Source: Aeromonas cavernicola (GTDB taxonomy: Bacteria > Pseudomonadota > Gammaproteobacteria > Enterobacterales > Aeromonadaceae). From it: 64,000 nucleotides of DNA. Within the stretch, counting starts at the first letter, position 1. Every line of letters begins with the position of its first letter. The stretch covers positions 1-64,000 of the forward strand of contig NZ_PGGC01000131.1 in NCBI RefSeq assembly GCF_002795305.1. The letters run 5' to 3'. Positions 39,648-49,056 of the stretch are shown piece by piece. Below the pieces are notes generated by a model. That model saw nothing but the letters and a program-made list of their open reading frames with translations. It did not search any database and was not told the origin of the DNA. The position numbers were made by a program, and so were the translations under genes.

Positions 39648-40137
39648 GGATATATCCCTGCGCCTCGATCTTGATCCGGCCGCTCACCGGCCCCCCCGTC
39701 ACCAGCAGCTCACAGCCGCCATTGCAGTGACCAACGGGGCGGCCCATCCGGTCAAACCGGATAACCATGGGGCTGGGCCCCCCTTGCGGCACAGAGAGCG
39801 TAATACCATCAGAGAGGCTCACTAGGCGACCACGGGTGCGCTGCTGCTCATTCCAATCCGCAATCGCCGCTGGTGGTGGACACTCCAGTCCCTTCATCTC
39901 GCTGGTGATATGGGCAACCCGCGCAACATCAATCACCAACTGAGTGCAGCGGTGCGGAGGTTCATGCATATTCAGGGTCTGCACCCATCGCAGCCGGGTC
40001 AGCAGCTCGTCACGCACGGTTTGAATTTCCACGCCGCCTTTGCCTAGCCATCTGGGCACGGCAAAGGTGGCCAGAATCCCAAGCAGCAGGATCACTAGCA
40101 CCAATTCAATCAAGGTAAAGCCTTTGTTAACAGGCAT
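39634..40137 (-). CDS. mshC: Prepilin-type protein MshC
   Basis: A 167-residue minor pilin with leader MPVNKG cut before FTLIELVLVILLLG. The start is taken at 40137 since this gives the standard short leader; an ATG at 40149 would add four residues. Neither has a strong ribosome-binding site. The segment between residues 60 and 110 contains two Cys residues probably paired with the later pair in HCNGGC. It lies 61 bases after mshA. Confidence 0.92.
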   Translation of the reverse strand: MPVNKGFTLIELVLVILLLGILATFAVPRWLGKGGVEIQTVRDELLTRLRWVQTLNMHEPPHRCTQLVIDVARVAHITSEMKGLECPPPAAIADWNEQQRTRGRLVSLSDGITLSVPQGGPSPMVIRFDRMGRPVGHCNGGCELLVTGGPVSGRIKIEAQGYIHEIP

Positions 40138-40198
40138 GAGGAATCTCATCGGGGGAAAAGAGAGCGAGGCCACAGCCTCGACTCTCGCGTGGGTAAGT

Positions 40199-40705
40199 TT
40201 ACGGAGCGCTAGCAGGAGAAAGCGCGGCGCAGCTGCCATTATCCGCTGCCAGCGTACCGATGACCGAGGTGGCGGTCGAACTCTCCGTTGCCTCGGTATA
40301 GAGCACACATTTAGCCCCTTTTTTCAGGTCATTATCCGCCCTGAACTGATATGACTCGGGTTTGGTAGCCGGTGTAACTGGAGAACCTCGCCAAGAGCCA
40401 TCAATCGTCACCGCCAATTTAATACCCGCATCTGCCGCTTGTGGATAGCCAAACACCGTGGCAATTGACGTCTTATCGCTACTTAGAACTGAGTCACTTG
40501 GAGCACGTTCCTTCCCTTCCAGCGCGGCCTTGCTGTAGACCAACTGAGCGGAACTTTGCACCGCGGCCAGCACACCATCCGCCGCCGCTTTTTTCGCATC
40601 ATCCTGCAAATTTAAGAACTTGGGGGCAGCCGTAACGGCCAAAATGCCCAAAATGATGATCACAATCACCAACTCAATCAGGGTAAAACCCGCTTGCTTT
40701 TTCAT
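40199..40705 (-). CDS. mshA: Major MSHA pilin
   Basis: A 168-residue type IVa pilin subunit, the main component of the pilus. Leader MKKQAG, cleavage before FTLIELVIVIIILGILAV, Glu at +5. C133 and C159 likely form the C-terminal disulphide loop that defines the exposed face. A GGAG-type site precedes the ATG. It sits 15 bases downstream of mshB. The short gap leaves no room for a separate promoter there, so any dedicated mshA promoter must lie within mshB. Confidence 0.95.
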   Translation of the reverse strand: MKKQAGFTLIELVIVIIILGILAVTAAPKFLNLQDDAKKAAADGVLAAVQSSAQLVYSKAALEGKERAPSDSVLSSDKTSIATVFGYPQAADAGIKLAVTIDGSWRGSPVTPATKPESYQFRADNDLKKGAKCVLYTEATESSTATSVIGTLAADNGSCAALSPASAP

Positions 40706-40720
40706 TGCACTCTCCTTTGG

Positions 40721-41389
40721 TTAATTAATATTGGTCGTCACTTGGCCGGAGGCTGGACGGTAACTGAAACTCATAAAGGCATTCGTACTACCTTGCGGCT
40801 CCTGATACATACCATCGCTGCCTTTGCGTAAACTGTTAACCAAGTAATAACGGCAGACTGAGTTCAAGCCGTTACTGCTGACAGAGATGTAGTACTTCAG
40901 GTCATTGCCACTACCGCGCACCTCGTTAAAGTTGGCAGTAGCCTTGGGTGGGTTTTGCAGTAATCCCGCCCAAATATTCAAACAACGCTGCGCGCTCAGA
41001 TTGCTCGGGTTGACATCAATATCACCACTGGCCGATGTATCCATCGGGTAGCCTGGTGCCAATTCACCACTGTCGCTCTGGCTCTGCGTCGGGGTGGTCA
41101 GATAAAAGCGCGATCCGTCGTAGAGCACGGTGTTTAAGCTGTCCTGCTGAGCCCGTCCGGTCGCTTCCCACTGCGCCCGCACCAGCGCCACTGCGGTTGA
41201 AAAACCACCGGACACCCCCTCAACGCTGGCTTTTTTCGCCTCATTGGTCACATCCAAAAAACGCGGTAACGCCGTCACCGCCAAAATCCCCAAGATCACA
41301 ATCACGATCACTAACTCAATCATGGAGAAGCCGGCCACCGGTGTACTTACTGTGGGTCTCACCGCTGTGGGTGCTATGTGCTCAGTCAT
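40721..41389 (-). CDS. mshB: Prepilin-type protein MshB
   Basis: A 222-residue pilin-like subunit. The leader is unusually long (20 residues, ending PVAG) before FSMIELVIVIVILG with Glu at +5. Apart from the leader, its N-terminal helix is close to that of mshA, suggesting shared ancestry. GGAGGAAGC lies before the ATG. A 77-base gap separates it from mshF and has an AT-rich stretch that could carry a promoter for the pilin genes. Confidence 0.93.
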   Translation of the reverse strand: MTEHIAPTAVRPTVSTPVAGFSMIELVIVIVILGILAVTALPRFLDVTNEAKKASVEGVSGGFSTAVALVRAQWEATGRAQQDSLNTVLYDGSRFYLTTPTQSQSDSGELAPGYPMDTSASGDIDVNPSNLSAQRCLNIWAGLLQNPPKATANFNEVRGSGNDLKYYISVSSNGLNSVCRYYLVNSLRKGSDGMYQEPQGSTNAFMSFSYRPASGQVTTNIN

Positions 41390-41466
41390 CTTGCTTCCTC
41401 CATCATCCAGCCTGTTTTTTGCTCAAGCTTGGGTTAAAAAATCCATAATAGTCATAGGGATAGATA

Positions 41467-41931
41467 TCATTCTTCTCTTTGACTCACACGTCCATCAGAA
41501 AATTGATAAATCAGCCAGTTATCGTGCAAACCCACCTCACAACCGTCCCCGTCGGGGCTGGCTAAAAAAAGCAGCTCGGACAATTGCGCGCCCGACTCGC
41601 CCATCAAACTGGCCCACAACCGTCGGCAGTTGTCCGATGATGAACCCAATGGCCACAACCCGATCGGCCAACCTCTGGCGTCAAAATGCCAAGCTTGACC
41701 ACCAGAATGGAGCGTGTCGGGCCGCAGTTCATCGAGCCACAATCCATGTAAACGCTGGACTCGCTCGGCAAATTGCTGACCGAGTAAGTTCAAGTTCAAA
41801 CGCTGCGCCTCTTCGGTGTAGCGCTGATAGCGCTGCACCAAGGTCACGGTAATGATCAATAACAAGATCACCACGATGACTTGCCGATAACCGCCCAACC
41901 AACGTGCTTCTTGCTCTGTCTGCATGCTCAT
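41467..41931 (-). CDS. mshF: MSHA biogenesis protein MshF
   Basis: A 154-residue bitopic protein with one membrane helix (about 17-35) and a periplasmic domain. MshF proteins are conserved in msh loci but have no defined biochemical role. The assignment rests mainly on position between mshG and mshB, size and topology. Confidence 0.85.
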   Translation of the reverse strand: MSMQTEQEARWLGGYRQVIVVILLLIITVTLVQRYQRYTEEAQRLNLNLLGQQFAERVQRLHGLWLDELRPDTLHSGGQAWHFDARGWPIGLWPLGSSSDNCRRLWASLMGESGAQLSELLFLASPDGDGCEVGLHDNWLIYQFSDGRVSQREE

Positions 41932-41952
41932 TTTGCGTCGGCCACTCCTGGC

Positions 41953-43173
41953 TTATCTGCCTCTAACGACACTCATCATGTCCCACATTGGGGTGAAGAT
42001 GCCAAGCGCCAAAATCAACACCATGATCGCGACGATCCCGATCAAAATGGGCTCGATACGAGCGGTCAGGCTTTTGAGGTCATAATCGACCTCGCGTTCG
42101 TAGTACTCGGCCACTTCACGCAGCAGATCGTCGACCTGTCCTGTTTCTTCTCCGACCGCAATCATTTGCATCACCAGCGCGCTAAACAGGCCGCTCTCTC
42201 CTGCGGTGCGCAGCAGACTTTCGCCCCGCTCGATCCCGCCTCGCATGTTGCGGATCTGCCCCGCCATATAGGCGTTATTGACCGCTTCAGCCACCAAAGA
42301 CAAGGCGCTGGTCAGCGGCACACCGGCCTTGAGCATGATGGAGAAACTACGGGCAAAACGCGCCAACAGAGAGCGCTCGATAATGGAGCCGACGATCGGC
42401 AACCTCAGCTGCCAGCGATGCCAAGTTAACTTGCCTTTAACGGTTGTCACCCAATGGCGCCACCCCAGCACGGCGGCGCCAAGGATGGCCAGCAGCAACC
42501 ACCAGTAGTTGATAAAAAGAGCAGAGGTTGTCAGCAAAATCCGCGTTGCTAGGGGTAACTCGACGCCAAATTTGGCGAACATGCTGGCAAATACGGGGAT
42601 CACCATGATGTTGAGGATCACCATGGCAATCCCGATGGCGATCAGCACAAAGCTGGGGTAACGCATGGCAGTCTTGATCCGCTTGCGGGTCTCCAGCTCC
42701 AACTCGAAATAGTTAGCCAGTTGCCAAAAGGCCTGTTCCAGCTGGCCGGTGTTCTCGCCCACGTGAATAATCGCGACAAAGAGACTGCTAAATACCTTGG
42801 GATGGGCCTGCATCGAGACAGACAACGGACGCCCGTTACCCAGATCGTCATTGACCATCCGCAGCGCACGCTTAAGCGGCTTGCTCTGGGTACTCTCTTC
42901 CAGCCCAGCGATGGCACGCAGCAGCGGGATCCCCGCACGCGTCAAGGCATGCATCTGGCGGCTAAAGATAACCAGCTCATCGAGCGTTATCGCCCGCTCC
43001 AGCAGCAACGACCAGTCAGTGGCCAGTGCCGTCACTTTACCCGGGGTGAGCTGAGTCGGGATCACACCACGGCGCATCAATAGCTCGGCAGCCGCCATTT
43101 CACTGGCTGCGTCCACCACGCCGTTCACCGCATTGCCGTTGTTATCGCGACCCTTGTAAGCAAAGTTTACCAT
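41953..43173 (-). CDS. mshG: MSHA platform protein MshG (PilC/GspF family)
   Basis: A 406-residue inner-membrane platform protein with two repeated GspF domains (about 70-195 and 275-395), each followed by membrane helices. It couples MshE ATPase rotation to pilin extrusion. It starts 3 bases after the mshE stop, so translation is coupled. Confidence 0.95.
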   Translation of the reverse strand: MVNFAYKGRDNNGNAVNGVVDAASEMAAAELLMRRGVIPTQLTPGKVTALATDWSLLLERAITLDELVIFSRQMHALTRAGIPLLRAIAGLEESTQSKPLKRALRMVNDDLGNGRPLSVSMQAHPKVFSSLFVAIIHVGENTGQLEQAFWQLANYFELELETRKRIKTAMRYPSFVLIAIGIAMVILNIMVIPVFASMFAKFGVELPLATRILLTTSALFINYWWLLLAILGAAVLGWRHWVTTVKGKLTWHRWQLRLPIVGSIIERSLLARFARSFSIMLKAGVPLTSALSLVAEAVNNAYMAGQIRNMRGGIERGESLLRTAGESGLFSALVMQMIAVGEETGQVDDLLREVAEYYEREVDYDLKSLTARIEPILIGIVAIMVLILALGIFTPMWDMMSVVRGR

Positions 43174-43176
43174 CGC

Positions 43177-44886
43177 TTATCCCAGATCCTCAGCCAGTCG
43201 CAACACCTCATCCACCGAGGTCACCCCTCGCCGTGCATAATCGAGGGCGGTCAATGCCAACGGTCGATAATGGGGATGCAGACGAGCCGCCTGCGCAAAG
43301 GCCTCGGTATCATTGCGGCGCAAGGCGTCCATCATCGGTTGATCCAGCTCTAATAACTCATAGATGCCGATGCGGCCGCGATAGCCAGTAAAGTTACAGC
43401 TCTGGCAGCCCCGTCCACGGTGATAGATATGTTGGCCAGGCTCCTCCCCGCACAGCACGGCAAGCCAAGTAGCCTGCCCCTCGTCTGGCACCTGCTCTTC
43501 GACGCAGTGCTCACAGACCCGCCTGACCAAGCGCTGAGCCACCACCGCTCGCAGCGCACTGGCCACCAAATAACCAGGGGCCCCCATGTCAATCAGGCGC
43601 AAGGCACTGGTCACCGCATCGTTGGTATGCAAGGTCGTCAGGACGAGGTGGCCAGTAATGGCGCCGCGCAAGCCGATCTCGACGGTCTCGCTATCACGCA
43701 TTTCCCCCACGAGGAGGATGTCGGGGTCCTGGCGCAGGGTAGACCGGAGGACATGGGAGAAGGTGAGGCCAATCTTGGGGTTGACCTGCACCTGATTCAC
43801 TCTGGGTAACCGATACTCGACGGGGTCTTCTACCGTAATGATCTTGTTGCTGGCCTGATTAAGTTCAGAGAGTGCACCGTACAACGTGGTGGTTTTGCCA
43901 CTGCCAGTTGGTCCGGTCACCAAGATCATGCCGTGGGGACGTTTCAGTTGGCGGCGAAAACGGGCGAGGATATCCGGCGGCATCCCGGTTTCGCTCAACG
44001 ATAAGATGCCGGTAGATTGATCCAGCAATCGCATCACGACCGATTCGCCGTGCTGTACCGGCATGGTCGAGATCCGCACATCCACGTCACGGCCGCGCAC
44101 TTTCATGTTGAAGCGACCATCCTGCGGCAAGCGCTTCTCGGAGATATCGAGCTCGGCAACCAGCTTCAAGCGCAGCACTAGCGCTTGGGCAATGCGCACC
44201 TCGCTTAAAATATTTTCGTGCAACAGGCCGTCGATCCGCTGGCGGATCCGCAGCACTTTTTCATCCGGCTCGATGTGAATGTCCGAGGCACCCACCTGTA
44301 TGGCATCTTCAAACAGCGAACGCAGCAGCTTAGCCACGGTTGCCTCGCCTTCATCGCTGGTTGCCAGATTGCTCGACCCCAGCTCAAACCCGGTATCCTG
44401 ATACTCCTCCTGTAACTGCTCGGCGAAGTTCTCAATCTCACGCGTCCGGCGATAGAGCCGATCAAAATAATCCAGCAACTGGCCTTCTCGGGCGACGGCC
44501 AGCACCATCTTTTTAGGGCTAAGCATGCTGGCAATCGCATCCAGCGCACTCAAGTCTGCGGGGTCAGACATGGCCACCGTCACGTTGTTATCGGTCACAT
44601 TGACCGCTAACGCCCGATAGCGACGGGCTTGCACTTCAGGCAATAGCGTCACTGCTGCCGCATCAATGATGAGGTTGTTCAGATCGAAAAAGGGGATCTT
44701 CAACTGATGAGCAAGAAATTGCAGCAACTGTACTTCGCTAATGAAATCCAGATCGATCAGCGTTGCCCCGAGCTTACGGCTGGTCTGACGTTGCTGCTGC
44801 AGGGCAAGCTGCAACTGAGCATCGGAGATGATCTGCTCTTGTACCAGCAGATCGCCAAGCCGCATTTTCAGTCTGGGTTGTACCAT
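43177..44886 (-). CDS. mshE: MSHA pilus extension ATPase MshE
   Basis: A 569-residue PilB/GspE-type ATPase. Walker A GPTGSGKT is at 326-333, with Asp and His boxes around it, and a Cys-rich zinc-binding loop (CEHC ... CQSC) in the C-terminal half. The N-terminal domain carries the MshEN c-di-GMP motif, seen as RLGDLLVQEQIIS with R9-L10-G11, and a second related copy further on. c-di-GMP binding activates pilus extension in V. cholerae MshE. ATG at 44886 is preferred to a GTG two codons earlier because GGAG is properly spaced. Confidence 0.95.
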   Translation of the reverse strand: MVQPRLKMRLGDLLVQEQIISDAQLQLALQQQRQTSRKLGATLIDLDFISEVQLLQFLAHQLKIPFFDLNNLIIDAAAVTLLPEVQARRYRALAVNVTDNNVTVAMSDPADLSALDAIASMLSPKKMVLAVAREGQLLDYFDRLYRRTREIENFAEQLQEEYQDTGFELGSSNLATSDEGEATVAKLLRSLFEDAIQVGASDIHIEPDEKVLRIRQRIDGLLHENILSEVRIAQALVLRLKLVAELDISEKRLPQDGRFNMKVRGRDVDVRISTMPVQHGESVVMRLLDQSTGILSLSETGMPPDILARFRRQLKRPHGMILVTGPTGSGKTTTLYGALSELNQASNKIITVEDPVEYRLPRVNQVQVNPKIGLTFSHVLRSTLRQDPDILLVGEMRDSETVEIGLRGAITGHLVLTTLHTNDAVTSALRLIDMGAPGYLVASALRAVVAQRLVRRVCEHCVEEQVPDEGQATWLAVLCGEEPGQHIYHRGRGCQSCNFTGYRGRIGIYELLELDQPMMDALRRNDTEAFAQAARLHPHYRPLALTALDYARRGVTSVDEVLRLAEDLG

Positions 44887-44932
44887 GTCCACTCCACTCT
44901 ATGAGACTTCGCTACATCGAACCTGCGAGTTG

Positions 44933-46021
44933 CTAGAGTGCTAACTGGGCAATCCGTTGTGCCAACCAATTAGCGGATTCTTCGCCCAACTTGCCGTGTA
45001 ACTGCGCATTGCGATAGGCATCGAGTGCGCGTTGCCGATTCCCCTGGCCATCTTCCGCAACCCCCAACCCCAGCCACCAGCGACCTTGGTCTGGTTGCTG
45101 GCGCAGTAATTTGACGTAAAGCGCGGCAGCTTCCGCATTGAGCCCTAACTCTTGGCTCAGGCCCGCCCACGTGGCGTAATAGTCGAGGTTGTTAGCAAGA
45201 TCGGGCTGATAACCCGCCAGCCAGCTGAGTGCTTGCTGCAACTGCGCCTCACTGATCGCCAGCCGAGCCAGCAACAGGCGAAAATCGGCTTGCTGCGGAG
45301 TAAGCCTGAGCCCCTCCTCCAACAGCTGGCGTGCCTCGGTTAAGCGCCCCTCTCCATATAACAGCCCCGCTAGCTGCTCGCGGGCGCCTTGGTTGTGAGG
45401 GTCATGAGCCAGCACTTGGTAATAGTGATCCTGAGCGTCACGCAGGTTGCCTTTGGCCATGGCGCCCGCTGCCTTGCGCTCCGCGAGCGCCGCTAGCTCC
45501 TGCGTCGATAGCTCCACTGTCTCAATCTTCAGCACGCTCGGTTTTTGCGGCACCGCTGCCGTTATCTGCTGCTCGGTCGCCAGCTCGGCATACAGATCAG
45601 GTTGTAACTCTTCGTCGGTCGGGACCCGCTCTGCCATGTCGTTGGCCGCATCCGATGCTGGCGCCTGCCACGATGGGTCTTGCTCACGGATAGCCGCTGG
45701 CTGCCCTTGCTCATCACTGAGCAGCGGTAACATGGCCGCCACATCGGCATCCGGTTGCGATGCGACGGGGCGCGCAGCAACCGGCGCTACAACCCGAGCC
45801 ACCGCATCTGGGCGATCCGGCTCACTACCAGCGGGTTGAGGCTCTGGGGATAGTCGGCTGCTCCACGTCGACCAGCCAGCGACCCCAAGCACTAATCCTG
45901 CGCTCAGAGCCAATAACAGCATCCCGCGAGGTGACTGCCGCCCCATCGGCACATAACGGGCACGGCTGGTCTCTTGGGGACGCTGCTCTAGCTCTTTGAG
46001 CATCTGATTAATCACACTCAT
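44933..46021 (-). CDS. mshN: MSHA biogenesis protein MshN (TPR protein)
   Basis: A 362-residue bitopic protein with a short cytoplasmic N-terminus (MSVINQMLKELEQRP), one membrane helix (33-51), a Pro/Ala/Asp-rich linker and C-terminal tetratricopeptide repeats (about 215-355). The start at 46021 overlaps the mshM stop in ATGA, the classic coupling signal. TPRs probably recruit the secretin or pilot partners in the periplasm. Confidence 0.9.
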   Translation of the reverse strand: MSVINQMLKELEQRPQETSRARYVPMGRQSPRGMLLLALSAGLVLGVAGWSTWSSRLSPEPQPAGSEPDRPDAVARVVAPVAARPVASQPDADVAAMLPLLSDEQGQPAAIREQDPSWQAPASDAANDMAERVPTDEELQPDLYAELATEQQITAAVPQKPSVLKIETVELSTQELAALAERKAAGAMAKGNLRDAQDHYYQVLAHDPHNQGAREQLAGLLYGEGRLTEARQLLEEGLRLTPQQADFRLLLARLAISEAQLQQALSWLAGYQPDLANNLDYYATWAGLSQELGLNAEAAALYVKLLRQQPDQGRWWLGLGVAEDGQGNRQRALDAYRNAQLHGKLGEESANWLAQRIAQLAL

Positions 46022-46908
46022 CGCCATACGCCATAGACCACGGCGCCCCCCAATAGCAGTAGCAGTGACCACCAGCGCCCGAGGGAGGCATAACGAGTAT
46101 CTTCGGTGTCGAGAATGGCCTGTCGCACATGACAACGATCGATCTGGCGCACCCCTTGGCCATAAGCAAGCATCAGGCATTTTTGCGCCAACATGTTGAT
46201 CAGACGGGGGATTCCACGTGAAGCGCGCCACAGCCGCCGCAGCGCCAAACCAGCGAATAGCGGCGCACCACGATAACCTGAAACCTGTAGCCTGTGTTCC
46301 AAATAAGCCCGAGCCTCATCAAAACGCAGCGGGCGCAAGCAGTAGGAAAAACCAATCCGCTGGCGCAACTGACGCAGGTGCGGTTTGGCTAATCGGGCAT
46401 CGAGTTCGGGTTGACCGAACAAGACGATTTGCAGCAATTTGCACGACTCTGTTTCGAGATTACCGAACAAGCGAATCGCCTCTAGGGTCTGGTCTGGTAA
46501 GGCTTGGGCCTCATCGATCAGCACCACGACCCGGTTCCCCTGCTGATGTAATCCAATCAGATGACGATGAATGCGATCGGTCAGATCCAGCTCACTTTGC
46601 TCGCGCACCGCCAAGCCTAATTCCAACGCAAGTGCCATCCGCAACTCGTCCGGGCTGAGGTGCGGGTTAGGCAGCCAAGCCAGCCGCACCGGCTGGGCTT
46701 CAGAACCCAGTTCGCTCAGCAACTTACGACAGAGCAGGGTCTTACCGGTGCCCACTTCACCGGTCACCTTGATGAAGCCCTCCCCCTGTGCCAACGCCCA
46801 GTTCAATACTTGGAGCGCCTCCTCGTGAGGGGGCAGACCATAGTAAAAACTGGTATTTGGGGTGAGACCAAACGGCGCCTCTTGTAAACCAAAGTGGTTT
46901 AAATACAC
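46018..46908 (-). CDS. mshM: MSHA biogenesis AAA ATPase MshM
   Basis: A 296-residue ExeA/GspA-like ATPase. Walker A GEVGTGKT is at 50-57, and VLIDEAQALP gives Walker B. A C-terminal hydrophobic segment (about 275-293) anchors it in the inner membrane. Relatives help build the secretin through peptidoglycan. Start codon is GTG at 46908, supported by a GGAGGG site upstream. Confidence 0.92.
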   Translation of the reverse strand: MYLNHFGLQEAPFGLTPNTSFYYGLPPHEEALQVLNWALAQGEGFIKVTGEVGTGKTLLCRKLLSELGSEAQPVRLAWLPNPHLSPDELRMALALELGLAVREQSELDLTDRIHRHLIGLHQQGNRVVVLIDEAQALPDQTLEAIRLFGNLETESCKLLQIVLFGQPELDARLAKPHLRQLRQRIGFSYCLRPLRFDEARAYLEHRLQVSGYRGAPLFAGLALRRLWRASRGIPRLINMLAQKCLMLAYGQGVRQIDRCHVRQAILDTEDTRYASLGRWWSLLLLLGGAVVYGVWR

Positions 46909-46982
46909 CCGTTGCCCTCCTGCATCATCCAGGTCCCACTCATGGTCGGCTCACTGGTGAACTAAACAAGCTCGTCATGGGT

Positions 46983-48659
46983 TTATCCTTTAGCCGGATA
47001 CCATTTATCGAGCAGCTCCGCCGAACGTTGCAGTTCGTTTTGCCAAGTGTCTTTTGCCACCACCGTCGGTTTGAGCATGATCACCAGTTCCACTTTTTTG
47101 GTGCTCTCGCGGCGGTTGGTGAAGGCTTCGCCGAGCCAAGGAATATCTCCCAATAGCGGTACCTTGCTGACAATCTCTTGCTTATCGGTCTTCATCAGGC
47201 CACCAATCACGATGATGTCGCCGTTGTTGGCCTGCACCACCGTGTCTGACTCGCGGATCGAGCTTCGCGCCAACGGCAACACCAAGGTATCGCTGTCGGT
47301 CACTTTGATGGTTTTGGTCTGCTCTTCGGTGTCAATCACCGAGGGATGGATATGCAGCAGCACTTTCCCCTCTTCATCGATCTGCGGGGTCACATCCAGC
47401 GCAATCCCAGAGAAGAAAGGGGTCAGCTCTACGTTGGGGGTGGTACGGTCCCCGCTGGTGGTACTGATGGTGGTGGTCGAGGCATTGGTCACGAAATATT
47501 CGTCCGTCCCCACTTTAATCACTGCTTTTTGGTTATTGGTGGCGGTCACCCTTGGGCTAGAGAGGGTATTCACATCGCCTTGGGTCTTGAGCAGGTTAAC
47601 CGCCACATTAAAGTTACCATCAGAGATCTTGAAGCCCGCGCCACCGGCTAGCGCGGTGAAAATCTGGTTTGGCGTGGTGGGGAGCTGGGTATTGGCTAAG
47701 GAACCGCCGCCCGTCACCCCCTTGTTGCCATCCCAGCTAGCGGAAAGACCGCTCCAGTCTACGCCTTGCTCATACCCTTCATTGAGGCCCACTTCGATGA
47801 TGCGAGCTTCCAACACCACTTGCCGTTTGAGGTGGGTTTCAGACTGACTGAGAAACTCACGGACCGCTTTTAGCTCTTTTGGATAGGCTCGGATGGTCAC
47901 CAAACCTGCCTGCGGGCTGGTGATAACGGCGCGGCCATCGCCATTACCGATCAGTATCTGCAACGAGTCACGCAGTTCACTCCAGTAGTCACTGGTGCTA
48001 TCCGTCTCAATTTGGGTGCCATTGCTGTTATCACTGTTGCTACTGGCACCGTTGTTGCCACCATTACTGCCGGTGGCGTTGTTTTCTAAACCACTGTTAT
48101 TTAAGTTGTTATTACTATTGTTGTTGCTATTTGCGGTGACCCCACCGGTACTGACTGAGGTTCGAGAGAGGCCGCGACGAGCCATCATCAGATAGTTAAC
48201 CGGGATGGTTTCTGTTCTTAATCCTGAGGGATAAACATGAAACACATCACCTTTGCGCTGCACGTCAAAACCATACATGTCTGCCACCACCGCCAACACG
48301 TCCGGCAAGGTGGCGTCTTTCAATTCAAGAGAGATGAGGCCTGATACCCCCGGATGCACCGCCACGCTATAGCGGGACCCTTTAAACAACGAACCTAAAA
48401 ACGCCACCGCGTCCACATCATGGGCGGCAATCCGCAGCCGTTTTTCCGGCGTACTCACCAGTGAGGGTGGCCGATTGTACTGGAGTAGCTCACTTTGCAC
48501 TGACCGCGGCAGGCTCGACAGGGGCGCAATCTGCTTTTGCTGTTCATTGATTGCCTGTTTCAGCGAGTCCTTAGCTTGCGTCGGCTCAGGATGCTGATAA
48601 GAGGTACAACCTGCCGCCATGATGGCGCAGGTGGTCAGGCAGAGACGGTATTTTTTCAT
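46983..48659 (-). CDS. mshL: MSHA secretin MshL
   Basis: A 558-residue outer-membrane secretin lipoprotein. The lipobox ends in Cys18 (MAAGC). N-terminal secretin/STN and N-domains are followed by an Asn/Ser/Gly low-complexity linker (about 177-217), then the C-terminal secretin gate with the conserved VPLLGDIPWLGEAF. The oligomer forms the pilus exit pore. ATG at 48659 is chosen because it gives the lipoprotein signal; the longer frame does not. An AGGATC site lies upstream. Confidence 0.94.
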   Translation of the reverse strand: MKKYRLCLTTCAIMAAGCTSYQHPEPTQAKDSLKQAINEQQKQIAPLSSLPRSVQSELLQYNRPPSLVSTPEKRLRIAAHDVDAVAFLGSLFKGSRYSVAVHPGVSGLISLELKDATLPDVLAVVADMYGFDVQRKGDVFHVYPSGLRTETIPVNYLMMARRGLSRTSVSTGGVTANSNNNSNNNLNNSGLENNATGSNGGNNGASSNSDNSNGTQIETDSTSDYWSELRDSLQILIGNGDGRAVITSPQAGLVTIRAYPKELKAVREFLSQSETHLKRQVVLEARIIEVGLNEGYEQGVDWSGLSASWDGNKGVTGGGSLANTQLPTTPNQIFTALAGGAGFKISDGNFNVAVNLLKTQGDVNTLSSPRVTATNNQKAVIKVGTDEYFVTNASTTTISTTSGDRTTPNVELTPFFSGIALDVTPQIDEEGKVLLHIHPSVIDTEEQTKTIKVTDSDTLVLPLARSSIRESDTVVQANNGDIIVIGGLMKTDKQEIVSKVPLLGDIPWLGEAFTNRRESTKKVELVIMLKPTVVAKDTWQNELQRSAELLDKWYPAKG

Positions 48660-48726
48660 GTAGTAGATAGATCCTGACTGGCAATTAACGCGATAAAGCG
48701 GTGCTACCAACGGCGCCGCTAGCGAC

Positions 48727-49056
48727 TCAGACTTTGATCTTGCTCGCAAAAAGGGTCACATGATGGCGTTTTCCCGCTTTCTCTAACGCCACACTATCGG
48801 AACCGATCGCCACTAGCTTGTAACCATCGACTTGCTGGCCAAGGCGGTAATGCTGGCCGTTCAATACCGCTAATGCAGCGCCATTACCTTGGATAATGCT
48901 CTGCAGTGTTGGTAACCCTACCTGCCCTTGCTTGCTCTTTTTTTCATGAGCCGGAATGCCCTCTAACGGCCAAGTGGGGTCTTGCAGCATGTCGATGTGC
49001 TCTGCATAACCGGACGTCGTCAATAAACAACCACACAACAGCAGCCATCTAGCCAC
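48727..49056 (-). CDS. mshK: MSHA biogenesis protein MshK
   Basis: A 109-residue periplasmic protein with a signal peptide (about 1-18, ending SGYA). It resembles PilP/GspC-like partner proteins that connect the inner-membrane complex with the secretin. The start is GTG at 49056 and has a textbook AAGGAG seven bases upstream; it overlaps the mshJ stop by 8 bases. Confidence 0.88.
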   Translation of the reverse strand: MARWLLLCGCLLTTSGYAEHIDMLQDPTWPLEGIPAHEKKSKQGQVGLPTLQSIIQGNGAALAVLNGQHYRLGQQVDGYKLVAIGSDSVALEKAGKRHHVTLFASKIKV

